DNA of 64,000 nucleotides from Sanyastnella coralliicola (GTDB lineage Bacteria; Bacteroidota; Bacteroidia; Flavobacteriales_D; Sanyastnellaceae), in contig NZ_CP132543.1 in assembly GCF_030845195.1 (NCBI RefSeq), forward strand, positions 2,001,501 through 2,065,500, read 5' to 3'. The position numbers and the translations under genes were made by a program. Of the stretch, positions 15,254 through 24,428 are shown in pieces. The notes under the pieces are model-generated. The model worked only from the letters and a program-made list of their open reading frames with translations. It ran no database searches and had not been told where the DNA came from. Every line of letters begins with the position of its first letter. The first letter of the stretch is position 1.

Positions 15254-15553
15254 TTATTTCGTTCCGAGACGAGTTGCTTTTAGAAGAGCTTCTTGCCAGC
15301 TCTTGCGATCATCTACCACAAAGTGTGTTAGTTCACCGCTTCTCAAGAATAAGGTCAAACCGTTGGGAATAATGGAGAGCGACTTAAAGTAATCGACCTT
15401 ATCGATATCATCAAGTGATATACAGATTGGCTTTTCGACTTCATCTCCCCCCTTGAACTCAAAGCACAGCTCTTTTTTAGTCAACGTGAGTTGTCCTGCT
15501 CGTGCAATAAATCCATCCATACAGCTTGCGCCTTCTTGTCTTAAGACCTCCAC
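15254..15553 (-). CDS. Small GRAM/PH-like domain protein
   Basis: A 99-residue protein with an alternating strand pattern reminiscent of GRAM/PH-type folds: G-Q-L-T-L-T-K-K-E-L-C-F-E-F, then I-S-L-D-D-I-D-K-V, then N-G-L-T-L-F-L-R-S-G-E, ending in a helix with W-Q-E-A-L-L. Such domains bind lipids or proteins, but nothing here shows which. There is no signal peptide or membrane segment. It stands alone, downstream of the ZIP/methyltransferase operon on the same strand with a gap of 74 nt, so cotranscription is possible only in the sense that all run leftward. Confidence 0.6.
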   Translation of the reverse strand: MEVLRQEGASCMDGFIARAGQLTLTKKELCFEFKGGDEVEKPICISLDDIDKVDYFKSLSIIPNGLTLFLRSGELTHFVVDDRKSWQEALLKATRLGTK

Positions 15554-15627
15554 AGCTCCGAATCGTTTGTTTAAAAATACTACAATTCAGTGGAGAATTT
15601 CCCGAAAGCGCTGAAGATTTTTTCGAC

Positions 15628-16392
15628 CTACAAGGTCAATGCAGCGATCAACATCCCTAGAATTACGACAGTTAGCTTCTGGATATTGAAGCGGTGTCCG
15701 TTGGAGGTTTCGAAGAGAATTGTGGTCGAAATATGGAATAGGATTCCGATCAACATTGCACTCAAACTCACCATCACGACGTTCGCATCAAATGCGTCCG
15801 CGTGAATCAGTCGGTCGCTCAGATACATTCCTACAACTGGCATCAGAGCGAACACTGCGAGGTAAATCCATCGCATGGTGGCCGAGATACCTGAACTCAA
15901 TAACATCCCTGCCAAGACGAGCGAAACGGGAAGTTTATGGATCAACAAGCCAATCAGCAGTGAATCTCCATCTAGGTGCATGTGTACATGACCATGGTCA
16001 TGGTCGTGCAGTCCTCCCGCCAGTGGCATGGCCTCAATGAGTGCATGCAAACAGAGACTAACAAAAATCATGAGCGGAAAGCCTTTTGAAACGGCATGTT
16101 CATGATAATGTCCGTGTTCTACACCCTGGCTCAGGTACTCTAAGAGCACTTGAAGCATAAAGCCTCCCAAAACAAACCAGCCCGCCGTGCGAACGGTAAA
16201 GGAATCATCGAAAGTTGCTCCAAAGACCTCAGGGACGAGATGCAAAAAGATCAACCCGATAAGGTAAGCGCCGCCAAAAGCCAGCATCAAGTTCAAATGC
16301 TTGAGCAGTTTCTTTCCGGTGAGCTGAATAACCAGGCCACCAACGAAAACCACTGCTAGCATTAACAATGTGTATTTAACGAACTCCGTCAT
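15628..16392 (-). CDS. ZIP family metal transporter
   Basis: A 254-residue inner-membrane protein with about eight helices. The TM4 metal site L-H-A-L-I-E-A-M-P lies near residue 115 and the TM5 site I-H-K-L-P-V near 150; the usual E after HKxP is replaced by V. A histidine-rich loop (H-D-H-D-H-G-H-V-H-M-H) joins TM4 and TM5, and a second His cluster (H-G-H-Y-H-E-H) lies earlier. It likely imports Zn(II) or a related divalent ion. The start codon overlaps the stop of the methyltransferase gene by 4 nt (ATGA), which shows cotranscription. Confidence 0.9.
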   Translation of the reverse strand: MTEFVKYTLLMLAVVFVGGLVIQLTGKKLLKHLNLMLAFGGAYLIGLIFLHLVPEVFGATFDDSFTVRTAGWFVLGGFMLQVLLEYLSQGVEHGHYHEHAVSKGFPLMIFVSLCLHALIEAMPLAGGLHDHDHGHVHMHLDGDSLLIGLLIHKLPVSLVLAGMLLSSGISATMRWIYLAVFALMPVVGMYLSDRLIHADAFDANVVMVSLSAMLIGILFHISTTILFETSNGHRFNIQKLTVVILGMLIAALTL

Positions 16393-17147
16393 TTCCGTGC
16401 AATCATAATCAAACGATTCGAATCTGCGCTATGTTCTTCTAAAGCATATGAACCATAGACAGCCTGAATCTCAAATCCCTCTCCTTCTAGTAAGCCTCGC
16501 ATTTGCTCTGCATCTATCGCCTGAACACGCTCTTGGTAGTGGTAGTCCTTTCCTTTGTCAGAGAACTCGATGTCCTTCAGAATATGACCGCCGTGGATTC
16601 TTCTTCTAATATGGAAACTCACCCCTCCGACTTCTTTTACCTCTTGTTCAACTAAGGTTGCGCGCACATAGTCAAGGTTCAAGAAATCGATCACGAAGAT
16701 GCCATTCCCGGTCAAGTGCTTCTTTACTTGGGCAATCACTCGTTGATTCTCCGATTCATCATCGAAGTATCCGAAGCTCGTAAACAGATTGGTTACGATA
16801 TTAAAATTCCGCGCTAGCGAGAAAGAACGCATATCAGCAACCTCAAAGGCGATGGAAGGAGATGACATTTCCTTGGCTTCTTTGATACTGTCTTCAGCAA
16901 GATCAACCCCCATGACATTCATACCGAGCTCGTACATAGCACGAGCATGACGCCCCTTACCGCATGCCAAATCGAGAACGCTTAGCTCACTTAAAGCCTG
17001 CGCTTCAAAATACTCTTGGTGAATATGTCTCATCAATTGCTGCACAAAAGAAGCCGCCTCTTCATCGCTACGATTCCCGTATAGGAGGTGGTAGTAAGGA
17101 GAGTTAAACCACTCAAAAAACCAATCTTGTAGGTGTTCTTCTGACAT
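16389..17147 (-). CDS. Class I SAM-dependent methyltransferase
   Basis: A 252-residue enzyme with the SAM-binding glycine motif V-L-D-L-A-C-G-K-G-R-H-A near residue 58 and the acidic end of strand 2 (M-G-V-D-L-A) near 80. Methyltransferase_25-type core, with an N-terminal helical part (W-F-F-E-W-F-N-S-P-Y-Y-H) typical of Bacteroidota homologues. The methyl acceptor is unknown. ATG 17147 (M-S-E-E-H-L) was chosen over an upstream ATG at 17234 because the 29 extra residues look non-coding and span the intergenic region. First gene of a two-gene operon with the ZIP transporter. Confidence 0.88.
   Translation of the reverse strand: MSEEHLQDWFFEWFNSPYYHLLYGNRSDEEAASFVQQLMRHIHQEYFEAQALSELSVLDLACGKGRHARAMYELGMNVMGVDLAEDSIKEAKEMSSPSIAFEVADMRSFSLARNFNIVTNLFTSFGYFDDESENQRVIAQVKKHLTGNGIFVIDFLNLDYVRATLVEQEVKEVGGVSFHIRRRIHGGHILKDIEFSDKGKDYHYQERVQAIDAEQMRGLLEGEGFEIQAVYGSYALEEHSADSNRLIMIARK
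16807..16819 (-). repeat. 13-bp iterated motif, copy 5
   Basis: Exact copy, sense to the methyltransferase gene, read as S-L-A-R-N. Confidence 0.8.
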
Positions 17148-17199
17148 GAGGTCGGGAAAGGTCTTACGTGTTCTGACTGGCGAAATTATGAATTGCCAA

Positions 17200-17207
17200 T
17201 AACTTTG
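17200..17207 (+). promoter_or_regulatory. -7 box upstream of siaB
   Basis: Perfect TAACTTTG, 57 nt before the ATG at 17265. No clear TTTG -33 element at the right distance. Confidence 0.4.
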
Positions 17208-17264
17208 TAGCACCAGACTATTTGATACTACCACTGTTGATCCGATGCGTTCATCATAAACCCT

Positions 17265-17810
17265 ATGAACGTGAAGAAATCAGGAGAAATATTTCAAGAG
17301 TTCAGTCGCTTCAGCGACGATAGCGTAATGCTTGCTTTCCGTGGGGAAGTATCAGGAACTCTGCTCGATTCACTGCTAGAGATTGCTGAAAAGCGATTAC
17401 ATCATCTAGGGTGTGAAAAGCCAACGCGTAAGAAAGCCTTCAACATTCTTGTGGAATGCTTACAGAATCTGTTCGTCCATGGAAATGAAGACTCGCCAGA
17501 AGAAGAATCTTCTGGGGTAATTATTATGATGGCCTCTGATGACGGTATCAGTATCGCTACCGGAAATAGTATTGATAAGAACGCTGCTGAGATGCTGAAA
17601 AGCAGACTAGAACGACTTGAAGCATTGCCGAAGGAGCTGATTCGAGAAGAATACAAAGAACAGCTTGTTAATGGAAAGTTCAGTAATGTAGGTGGAGCAG
17701 GCCTCGGTTTTCTCGATATTGCGCGTAAATCGGGAAGGCAGATGGAGTATCAGTTCTCTCCGATTGATGATGAGCGTTTATTCTTTACTTTCAACGTAAA
17801 AGTATCCTGA
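17265..17810 (+). CDS. siaB: SiaB family protein kinase (DUF6272)
   Basis: A 181-residue GHKL-type ATP-binding protein. The N-box-like segment F-N-I-L-V-E-C-L-Q-N-L-F-V-H-G lies near residues 60-74 and the late glycine loop G-G-A-G-L-G-F-L-D-I-A-R near 143-154. In Pseudomonas the SiaB kinase phosphorylates SiaC on a Thr, and the SiaA phosphatase reverses it; phosphorylation keeps SiaC off the diguanylate cyclase SiaD. Here siaC follows after 1 nt, but no siaA or siaD is present in the window. Cytoplasmic. The partner output is therefore unknown. Confidence 0.85.
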   Translation: MNVKKSGEIFQEFSRFSDDSVMLAFRGEVSGTLLDSLLEIAEKRLHHLGCEKPTRKKAFNILVECLQNLFVHGNEDSPEEESSGVIIMMASDDGISIATGNSIDKNAAEMLKSRLERLEALPKELIREEYKEQLVNGKFSNVGGAGLGFLDIARKSGRQMEYQFSPIDDERLFFTFNVKVS

Positions 17811-17811
17811 G

Positions 17812-18186
17812 ATGGAAGATATCAAGATCGAAGGCACACCGAAAACACCATCGGTTGACTTCAAAGCCGGAGATGGCACACTCGAGATCAAAGGAAGATC
17901 TATTCCAGAAAACTCAATTGAGTTCTACAAACCTTTGATGGACTGGATCGAGCATTATGCCAAGACTCCTCAGGACAAGTCTACTGTCAATATTCAATTA
18001 GAGTACTTCAATACAAGTAGCTCTAAGTGTATTCTTGACCTGTTTAAGAAACTAGAAGCGATCAACAACGAGATCGTAATCAACTGGTACTATGAAGAGG
18101 ATGATGAAGATATGCTCGAGGCCGGTGAAGATTACGATGCGATCATTAATATTCCTTTCAAGATGATCGAAGTAGAAGAGATCTAA
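17812..18186 (+). CDS. siaC: SiaC family regulatory phosphoprotein (DUF1987)
   Basis: A 124-residue STAS-like switch protein, the usual family length. The segment E-Y-F-N-T-S-S-S-K (residues 64-72) places Thr68 at the same number as the phosphorylated Thr of P. aeruginosa SiaC. The C-terminus is strongly acidic (Y-E-E-D-D-E-D-M-L-E). It follows siaB at 1 nt and ends at a terminator, forming a two-gene operon. It likely switches an unknown effector when dephosphorylated. Confidence 0.88.
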   Translation: MEDIKIEGTPKTPSVDFKAGDGTLEIKGRSIPENSIEFYKPLMDWIEHYAKTPQDKSTVNIQLEYFNTSSSKCILDLFKKLEAINNEIVINWYYEEDDEDMLEAGEDYDAIINIPFKMIEVEEI

Positions 18187-18219
18187 CACACCTTGTGATC
18201 ATGTAAAAATTCGCAGAAG

Positions 18220-18242
18220 ACCACCTGAATAGGTGGTTTTTT
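18220..18242 (+). terminator. Intrinsic terminator after siaBC
   Basis: A 7-bp perfect stem (ACCACCT/AGGTGGT), a 4-nt loop and six T, placed between siaC and the convergent ABC transporter gene. Confidence 0.85.
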
Positions 18243-18251
18243 GTTGCCCGA

Positions 18252-21200
18252 TTATTTTGATCGCAGACCCGCGATCTTTTGGCCTAGCACGCCAAAGAAA
18301 TGTCCTAAAGATTCTACGAAGAATCGCAGTCCGTCAAACCATAGCATGACAGCTAGGATGAAGGTCATTCCCCAGATCACAATCAAGTTGCCACTAAATG
18401 TGGTGATTTGAGTTCCGAAGAAGCTCTTCGACGGTGCATAGAAATGAGCCCCAAAGAATCCTTTGTGATGTGGAACGAGATAGATAGGATCTGTCTTTTG
18501 AACAATCTCCTCATTGTAGGTAACCAAACGTTTCACATCGTTCGCATTGGTCACAAACTCTTCTAGCTGATCGTTGTGATGATCATTCATCATCGCAAAC
18601 ATCGCGTCCCTCTTCTCTGTCGTTGAGGTCAAGTTGTTATTCAATTTGTCTTTCGAACGGGTGTTCAAACGACAATTAGCACGATAGTATTCATTCAATC
18701 GGTCAATCTCCACCAGCATACTATCAAGGTCGGCTACTGACGGCTTTCCACTCTCTAGTGCAGCGAAGTAGTCAAACTCAAAGCCTTTGACATCAACGAT
18801 CTCTTTGGAGAACTCATTGTAAAGGATTCTTAGGTTCACGTCTAGATTCGTCGCGTCCTTCTCCCCTTGCAACTGCTTGCGCACATCAGAAACGATGGAG
18901 CGCATTTCCTTTACCCAGAAATCTCGTTTCCAGCCATAGGTCTTGATCTTGGTATCAAAAGCGTAGAACTGATCGTCATAGGCGTTGTTCTTGTACTGAT
19001 ACACCGTCATCGCCTCATAAGCCCAACGCGAGGCCATAATGTTTCCAATCCATGGCACTCCAGATTGCGATGCAAATGCTGGGTACAGCTTATCAAACTT
19101 CACAATCACTCCACTGAAGAGCAGTTGAGGAATAATCAAGATTGGAATGATGATGTAGATTACCTTCGCACTGTTGAAACTTGCGGAGATATTCAATCCG
19201 AGAATATTCGCGAAACAGCTTGTACTGAACAGAATTGCCCAGAACGCGAGGTACATTCCTTTGATCTCGAGTACCGTATTCCCGACCAAAATGAACATCA
19301 AGGTCTGAATGGCTGAGATCACGAACATCACGCCGATTTTAGCCATTAAATAGCTACCTCGACTCAGGTTCAAGAACTTCTCGCGCTTAAGTATTTTCTG
19401 ATCTCGAATAATCTCTTCGGCACTTACCGTGAGTCCTAAGAATAGCGCCACAATAACACTAATGAATAGGAATTGCGGTATGTTTTCGCTCTCGCGGAAT
19501 AGGTAGCTCGCCTCTTCAGAACGATCGCTTTGATAGAACTTCAAGAAGAAACTCAACAACAAAGCAAGCATCGGGGCTTCAAGCATGTTGATCAGCATGT
19601 ACTGCTTGTTGCTCAACTTGCTCAAAACGTCACGCTTCAGGAATACACCTAGCTGTCTGATCAAGCCCGGAATTCTGAAGGCGGTATCCGGAGCTTCAAA
19701 TGATTCCTTCTTCGTCCTCAAGTGATTCCCAATAATCACATTGAAGAAGTTGTTCCACTCTCGTGGCGTGATCTTTCGGTGCTCGGTTAGATTACCGTAT
19801 TCATCAACGACCTTCGATTCAATGATATTAAAGAGCTGTTCCGGATTTACGTTACCACAAACCGGACATTCACTTTCGTTCAAGTTGACATGGTTCACCA
19901 GGCGTTTGAAGTAAATAATACTCTCAACTGGGTTACCATAATAGATTGGGTATCCACCCTGATCTAGCAAGAACAGCTTGTCGAACATCTTGAAAATGTC
20001 AGACGAAGGTTGGTGGATGACCACGAAGATGAGCTTACCTCTCAAGGTCAACTCTTTCAAGAGGTCCATGATATTCTCGCTATCGCGGGAAGAAAGACCA
20101 CTGGTTGGCTCATCAACGAATAAGACACTTGGCTCACGAATAAGCTCTAGTGCAATATTCAATCGTTTGCGCTGTCCTCCGGAAATCGTCTTATCCAGTG
20201 GAGAACCTACTTTTAGTTCTCGTGCTTCGTAAAGCCCAAGTTGCTGTAGAGTCTGATCCACCAAAGCTGAAATCTCATCGTCGGTTTTATCAGCGAAACA
20301 AAGTTTGGCATTGTAAAAGAGGTTTTGGAACACCGAGAGCTCCTCAATCAAGAGGTCATCTTGGGCTACATAACCAATCACTCCTTCCAACTGATCTCCG
20401 GAATGGTGAATGTCGATCCCGTTAATGGTTACTTGGCCGTAGGTTGGCGTGTAGTTTCCATTCATCACATTGAGCAAGGTCGATTTACCAGACCCAGATC
20501 CTCCCATAATTCCAATGAGGGATCCGTTCTCTTCAATGATGTTCAGTTGGTGCAGGGCTTGTTTATTCCCCCGCTTGAAGTAGTATGAAACGTTCTCAAC
20601 ACGGAAAACAATCTTCGAACTATCCGATGTATCCATGAAACGATGGATAACGTCGCTGTAGTAGATCGGAGAAATCTTAGAACCTCTGACCGAAGCTCCT
20701 TGGTTGAAAACGTGGCTATTTCCAGCACTTAAGACCTGTCCGTTCAAAAGGAGGTCGTCAGTACCGAAATAGCGAAGGAAGAACATGTTCTCTTTTTCCA
20801 GGCGGAAGAAGATCAACATTCCATTCAAAGCCGATGACTGGATGGAACGGGCATGTTCCATTTCCACTTCGACCTTAGGTACGATATAGAGGAAGTTTTC
20901 GAGGTCTTTGGTTTCACCTTCTTCGAGGCTAATCAGTTCTCGAATTCCACCATATACTTCTTTGTCAATGTTGAAGGTATCGGCAACAGTATGAATGAAT
21001 TCCCACTCTTGTTCTGTAGTGTCTTCAAACGCTACAATGAATTCCATCAACCGGATCAGTACGAAGTACTTCTCCTTCTGTGCTAATTCTTCATTAATAC
21101 GAGTACAGATACGAAGCACCTTCACTGAGCTTACTGCCAATCGTTTCTGGCTACGTTCTTTCTTGCCAGATTTACGAGTGTTCAGCTCTTCAATGAAGCT

Positions 21201-21362
21201 GTCATACATATCAAGATAGCGGTTCACCAACTCCTTATTCAGCTGCTGCCGAAGGAATATAGCGACGATATCTCGTCCGCTTTTTTGCGTTTTATCGCTA
21301 CCGCTTTCACGGGCGATTATGGCAAAAAGCTGCATTAAGGCACGGAGAATCCCTGCGCTCAT
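18252..21362 (-). CDS. ABCG-like ABC transporter, ATPase fused to permease
   Basis: A 1036-residue inner-membrane protein. Residues 1 to about 240 are a helical N-terminal region including a TerB-like part (I-V-A-F-E-D-T-T-E-Q-E-W). The nucleotide-binding domain follows with Walker A G-G-S-G-S-G-K-S-T near residue 288, signature S-G-G-Q-R-K-R-L-N near 393 and Walker B V-L-F-V-D-E-P-T-S-G-L near 411. A C-P-V-C-G-N element near 500 and an ABC2-type membrane domain (about residues 580-790) follow. A long polar insert (about 800-960) precedes the last helix. The order ATPase-then-permease in one chain is of the ABCG half-transporter type. Substrate unknown. Confidence 0.88.
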   Translation of the reverse strand: MSAGILRALMQLFAIIARESGSDKTQKSGRDIVAIFLRQQLNKELVNRYLDMYDSFIEELNTRKSGKKERSQKRLAVSSVKVLRICTRINEELAQKEKYFVLIRLMEFIVAFEDTTEQEWEFIHTVADTFNIDKEVYGGIRELISLEEGETKDLENFLYIVPKVEVEMEHARSIQSSALNGMLIFFRLEKENMFFLRYFGTDDLLLNGQVLSAGNSHVFNQGASVRGSKISPIYYSDVIHRFMDTSDSSKIVFRVENVSYYFKRGNKQALHQLNIIEENGSLIGIMGGSGSGKSTLLNVMNGNYTPTYGQVTINGIDIHHSGDQLEGVIGYVAQDDLLIEELSVFQNLFYNAKLCFADKTDDEISALVDQTLQQLGLYEARELKVGSPLDKTISGGQRKRLNIALELIREPSVLFVDEPTSGLSSRDSENIMDLLKELTLRGKLIFVVIHQPSSDIFKMFDKLFLLDQGGYPIYYGNPVESIIYFKRLVNHVNLNESECPVCGNVNPEQLFNIIESKVVDEYGNLTEHRKITPREWNNFFNVIIGNHLRTKKESFEAPDTAFRIPGLIRQLGVFLKRDVLSKLSNKQYMLINMLEAPMLALLLSFFLKFYQSDRSEEASYLFRESENIPQFLFISVIVALFLGLTVSAEEIIRDQKILKREKFLNLSRGSYLMAKIGVMFVISAIQTLMFILVGNTVLEIKGMYLAFWAILFSTSCFANILGLNISASFNSAKVIYIIIPILIIPQLLFSGVIVKFDKLYPAFASQSGVPWIGNIMASRWAYEAMTVYQYKNNAYDDQFYAFDTKIKTYGWKRDFWVKEMRSIVSDVRKQLQGEKDATNLDVNLRILYNEFSKEIVDVKGFEFDYFAALESGKPSVADLDSMLVEIDRLNEYYRANCRLNTRSKDKLNNNLTSTTEKRDAMFAMMNDHHNDQLEEFVTNANDVKRLVTYNEEIVQKTDPIYLVPHHKGFFGAHFYAPSKSFFGTQITTFSGNLIVIWGMTFILAVMLWFDGLRFFVESLGHFFGVLGQKIAGLRSK

Positions 21363-21395
21363 CTAATTGTACTCGGTGATTAAAATTGTTCTTGC

Positions 21396-21809
21396 TTACT
21401 GCTTAAAGCCAATCAGAAGCACAGCGCAACCGCTGTCTTGACGGTTTAAGTCTAGCTGTGATTCGATGGTGCAGTGCATGGTATTCTCCACCACAAAATC
21501 CCAGTAAGGCGCATTGCTGTAGTCAGCGTTCGTAAACAGAAGATTCTTCTGCTCATCGTAGATGCGGAAAATGAGGTTTCCCTCTTGTTCTCCACTACAT
21601 GCTGCAATGCGATATGTATTTCCTCCGAAGAAGGTTGTTTCAAATTCGGCTACCTGATCATTGTACAATAGTGCACGGTAGATCTGCCCGTCTGAGATGT
21701 AGGCACTTTCGAGGTAGTTTGCACAGTCATCAGCGATCGTCTCGCACTGTGCATTCGCTACATTCGCCGCCAAAAGGGCGAAAGCAAGGATGGATAGTAA
21801 CTTTTTCAT
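21396..21809 (-). CDS. Secreted cysteine-containing hypothetical protein
   Basis: A 137-residue protein: signal peptide 1-20 (L-A-A-N-V-A-N-A-Q), then a domain with Cys at C-E-T-I-A-D-D-C, A-C-S-G and H-C-T-I plus D-S-G-C, suggesting two disulfides. The core Y-I-S-D-G-Q-x-Y-R-A-L-L and G-N-T-Y-R-I-A-A-C recur in short exported Bacteroidota proteins that I recall only by pattern. ATG 21809 (M-K-K-L-L-S) is the start; the ATG two codons upstream is also possible. The next gene upstream on this strand ends 9 nt away, so they may share a transcript. Confidence 0.7.
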   Translation of the reverse strand: MKKLLSILAFALLAANVANAQCETIADDCANYLESAYISDGQIYRALLYNDQVAEFETTFFGGNTYRIAACSGEQEGNLIFRIYDEQKNLLFTNADYSNAPYWDFVVENTMHCTIESQLDLNRQDSGCAVLLIGFKQ

Positions 21810-21818
21810 GATCACTGA

Positions 21819-22721
21819 TTATTGAATAATGAATGCTCTGATTTCTCCAACTTGAGTTTTAATCGCCTCGAGCTGTTCATCTGTCATTTGAATATTAGAC
21901 TTGCTGTTCAAGTATGTCACGCGCTCCGTAGCATCAGTAATCGGCTTAACGTATTCGTAGTCGCGATTCAAGGCCTTGAACTCAGATGCCAATGCGGCTA
22001 GCTTAGATGCCAATTCCAAGGTTTGAGCGTCTTCGCTCTTTCCAAGTAGACTCACAAGGCTGCGTGCTGCATTCCCTTGCTCTCCAATACGAACGCGAAG
22101 CTCTTGGATATTCGCAGCTGGATCTAGAGACAAGTGAAGGGCCTCTACCCATCCACCTGCTAAGATTAGCGCGGCGAGTTCGTCGTCCTTATTGTCTTTC
22201 AAGTAACGGTCAGCCGTTTGGAACAGCGCTGCGTTCAAGTTGTACAATGAGTCTTGATTGTCAATATTGCTTGCAAATCGATCGATCAGCTGTTGGTCAA
22301 TCGCGTTACGCACGTTCAAGTCAGTAGCTAAGTCTTCTACCACCTTGAAATAATCGAGCTTTAGCTGCGCATTATTGAAATTAGATAAGTACGCTAGATC
22401 AGCGCCATACACTCCCATATTCAGGGCCTTCTGGAACTGATTCAAATACTTTTCAGTGTTTGCGGTTGAATTGAGAAGCTCCTCAGAATAAGGAATCTCG
22501 TTCTTTTTCAGCAGCATCGCAGTTTGCACAGGCGAAGGCAATGAGAAGATCTCACTGTCTAGCTTGAGCAGCGACGAAGTGACGGCGTTGTCGTTCGCCT
22601 CATCAACTGACACCTCTTGTTGTTCTTGTTCTGAATCCTGCGTCTTTTCATCAGCACAGGCTGTCAGCAACAGAAGTCCAATTCCGGTCCCAGCGAGCAA
22701 TCGATAGGTTATACGTTTCAT
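21819..22721 (-). CDS. Lipoprotein, hypothetical, helical
   Basis: A 300-residue lipoprotein: type II signal with lipobox L-L-L-T-A-C near residue 20, followed by an acidic linker (K-T-Q-D-S-E-Q-E-Q-Q-E). The mature part is rich in Leu, Ala, Asn and Asp and looks all-helical, with repeats such as L-N-V-R-N-A-I-D-Q-Q-L-I-D-R and E-L-A-S-K-L-A-A-L-A. ATG 22721 was chosen because the lipoprotein signal begins there. No enzymatic motif. It is probably anchored to the outer membrane facing the periplasm. It shares a likely operon with the secreted protein 9 nt downstream. Confidence 0.75.
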   Translation of the reverse strand: MKRITYRLLAGTGIGLLLLTACADEKTQDSEQEQQEVSVDEANDNAVTSSLLKLDSEIFSLPSPVQTAMLLKKNEIPYSEELLNSTANTEKYLNQFQKALNMGVYGADLAYLSNFNNAQLKLDYFKVVEDLATDLNVRNAIDQQLIDRFASNIDNQDSLYNLNAALFQTADRYLKDNKDDELAALILAGGWVEALHLSLDPAANIQELRVRIGEQGNAARSLVSLLGKSEDAQTLELASKLAALASEFKALNRDYEYVKPITDATERVTYLNSKSNIQMTDEQLEAIKTQVGEIRAFIIQ

Positions 22722-22849
22722 AGAGTGGATGTTTTCCCGGTTTCCGATACGTTCACGGTTCACCAAAGGTTACCAGAAAAGTACCGAAAAAATGAAAGTC
22801 TCCACGCGTAGGAATTCAAGACCTTGTTAACACCTTGATCTTAACAGAC

Positions 22850-24340
22850 TTATTGCTGTTCGTAGCAGCCTTTCGTTCCTGGAAGAAAGCGGAAGTTATT
22901 ACCCAAATCAAAATTCTCGGTCAGCGTAGGTCCGAGTGGCAATCCGCCAGTCCATAAGCTACCTCCTTGATTTAGTAAGGTAAAATCGAAATTCAGCACA
23001 TCTGTGAATGGAGGCGTATTTCCATTGACCATGCCGTTGTATCGATCGCTGTCTGCTACGCTTGACTCAGAGTCAACGCCACAGAACTCAAATCGATAGT
23101 CCTGCATTTCATCATCCTGCATATCGACGATGAACTCGCTGAAATCAGATAAGGCAGCGTTGTTACCATACATGATACAGTTATGGAACCAGGTATCGGA
23201 TATGGTTCGGGTCTGAATGTTCTGATTGATGTCTACGTAGTAGTTGTTGAGGACGAAAGCAGGCGTTTGACGCGTTCCGTCTGTCCAGTAATTGGCGAAT
23301 GTTGAATAAGCAAACTGGTAACGTCCACCAATAGTGAAAGCAGCGCAGTTTTGTCCGCAATTGGCTACCAGGTTATTTACCCCTGAAATGTGCGCTCCCT
23401 GGGCGAGAATACCAATAACTCCCATATTCTGGATCTTGGTATTGCGCATGACCAGTGCATCTGCTGTGGCGCTTCCTACGGTGTCTACTTGAACTCCGAT
23501 GTTACCATTCTTGATAATGGCCCAGTCGATCTCACAGTCTACGGTCTCAAATAACCATATCCCGCCACGAGCTACTGTCGCCTGCTCAATTCCCAGGTCT
23601 GTTTCGAACTCGAACTCAAGCTCGATTCCCCATTGGCCTGGCAATCCTTGATATTCCTGCTCTAAACGGTCCCCTTGGAAACAAACTTCGTTTCCAAATT
23701 GACCATTGACATCCAATGTTCCTTTATTCACAAAGATTCCAGAGCCGGCGTGACAATGGACTTGTGTTCCTTCATTAATCGTGAGGCTACAGCCTTCGTC
23801 AACCGCTACAATTCCATAAACGATGTGCGGCAAATCGGCATTCCAAACTTCATTGCATGGGAGTACCGTAATCTGATCTAAGGAACCATGGTAGTATGCG
23901 TTCTGTCCCCAGGCCACTAGCTCTACAAATTGTTCGTTCCCATTGAGTTCAAATCGCACTCGGTCTTCCACGATGAATGGTAGATTGAGAGCGTTCGGGT
24001 CAATGGTGACCTCCACGAACATCCACAAACTATCACCCGAAGCGATTTCCACGTTAGTGAATTCATCAGCAGCAATACCATCAACATTGATTCTGTATTG
24101 CGAAGACGTCCCTCCTTCCAACTCAATATTGGAAATTTGTACTGGGTTATCATTTGTGTTGTAAATCCTTACCAACTCAGTGATAGAGCCTATGGTAGTG
24201 AATACCGTATCAAACAAGACTGTGTCTTGTGAAAAGCTCAAAGTGGCATTGGGATCGGTAGTGAAATTATCTTTTCGGCATGACCAAAAAGCGGTAGCGA
24301 TCACAGTCAGAAAGAAAACGACAAGTGTTCCGGTTCTCAT
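22850..24340 (-). CDS. Lipoprotein with right-handed beta-helix
   Basis: A 496-residue lipoprotein with lipobox A-F-W-S-C at residues 17-21. After a beta-sandwich region (residues about 30-150, choice-of-anchor-like I-S-N-I-E-L-E-G) comes a parallel beta-helix (about 180-440) with turns such as L-T-I-N-E-G-T-Q-V-H-C-H-A-G-S-G-I, I-I-K-N-G-N-I-G-V and N-T-K-I-Q-N-M-G-V. Such proteins often bind or cleave polysaccharides, but no lyase site can be assigned. A reversed near-consensus -7 box (CATCTTTG) lies just upstream. Surface or periplasmic location is likely. Confidence 0.8.
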   Translation of the reverse strand: MRTGTLVVFFLTVIATAFWSCRKDNFTTDPNATLSFSQDTVLFDTVFTTIGSITELVRIYNTNDNPVQISNIELEGGTSSQYRINVDGIAADEFTNVEIASGDSLWMFVEVTIDPNALNLPFIVEDRVRFELNGNEQFVELVAWGQNAYYHGSLDQITVLPCNEVWNADLPHIVYGIVAVDEGCSLTINEGTQVHCHAGSGIFVNKGTLDVNGQFGNEVCFQGDRLEQEYQGLPGQWGIELEFEFETDLGIEQATVARGGIWLFETVDCEIDWAIIKNGNIGVQVDTVGSATADALVMRNTKIQNMGVIGILAQGAHISGVNNLVANCGQNCAAFTIGGRYQFAYSTFANYWTDGTRQTPAFVLNNYYVDINQNIQTRTISDTWFHNCIMYGNNAALSDFSEFIVDMQDDEMQDYRFEFCGVDSESSVADSDRYNGMVNGNTPPFTDVLNFDFTLLNQGGSLWTGGLPLGPTLTENFDLGNNFRFLPGTKGCYEQQ

Positions 24341-24428
24341 AAGTTGCTGGCAAAGATGCGAAGATTCTACATTCGAACGCTGAATTGTCTTTCTTAGCGT
24401 ACAAATGCATTTCTAATTTCTTTCCGAC

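Noticed and set aside
14953-15372. Two short plus-strand frames after HMG-CoA lyase
   Set aside because: They start with TTG and GTG, show no family pattern, and the second overlaps the better supported GRAM-like gene.
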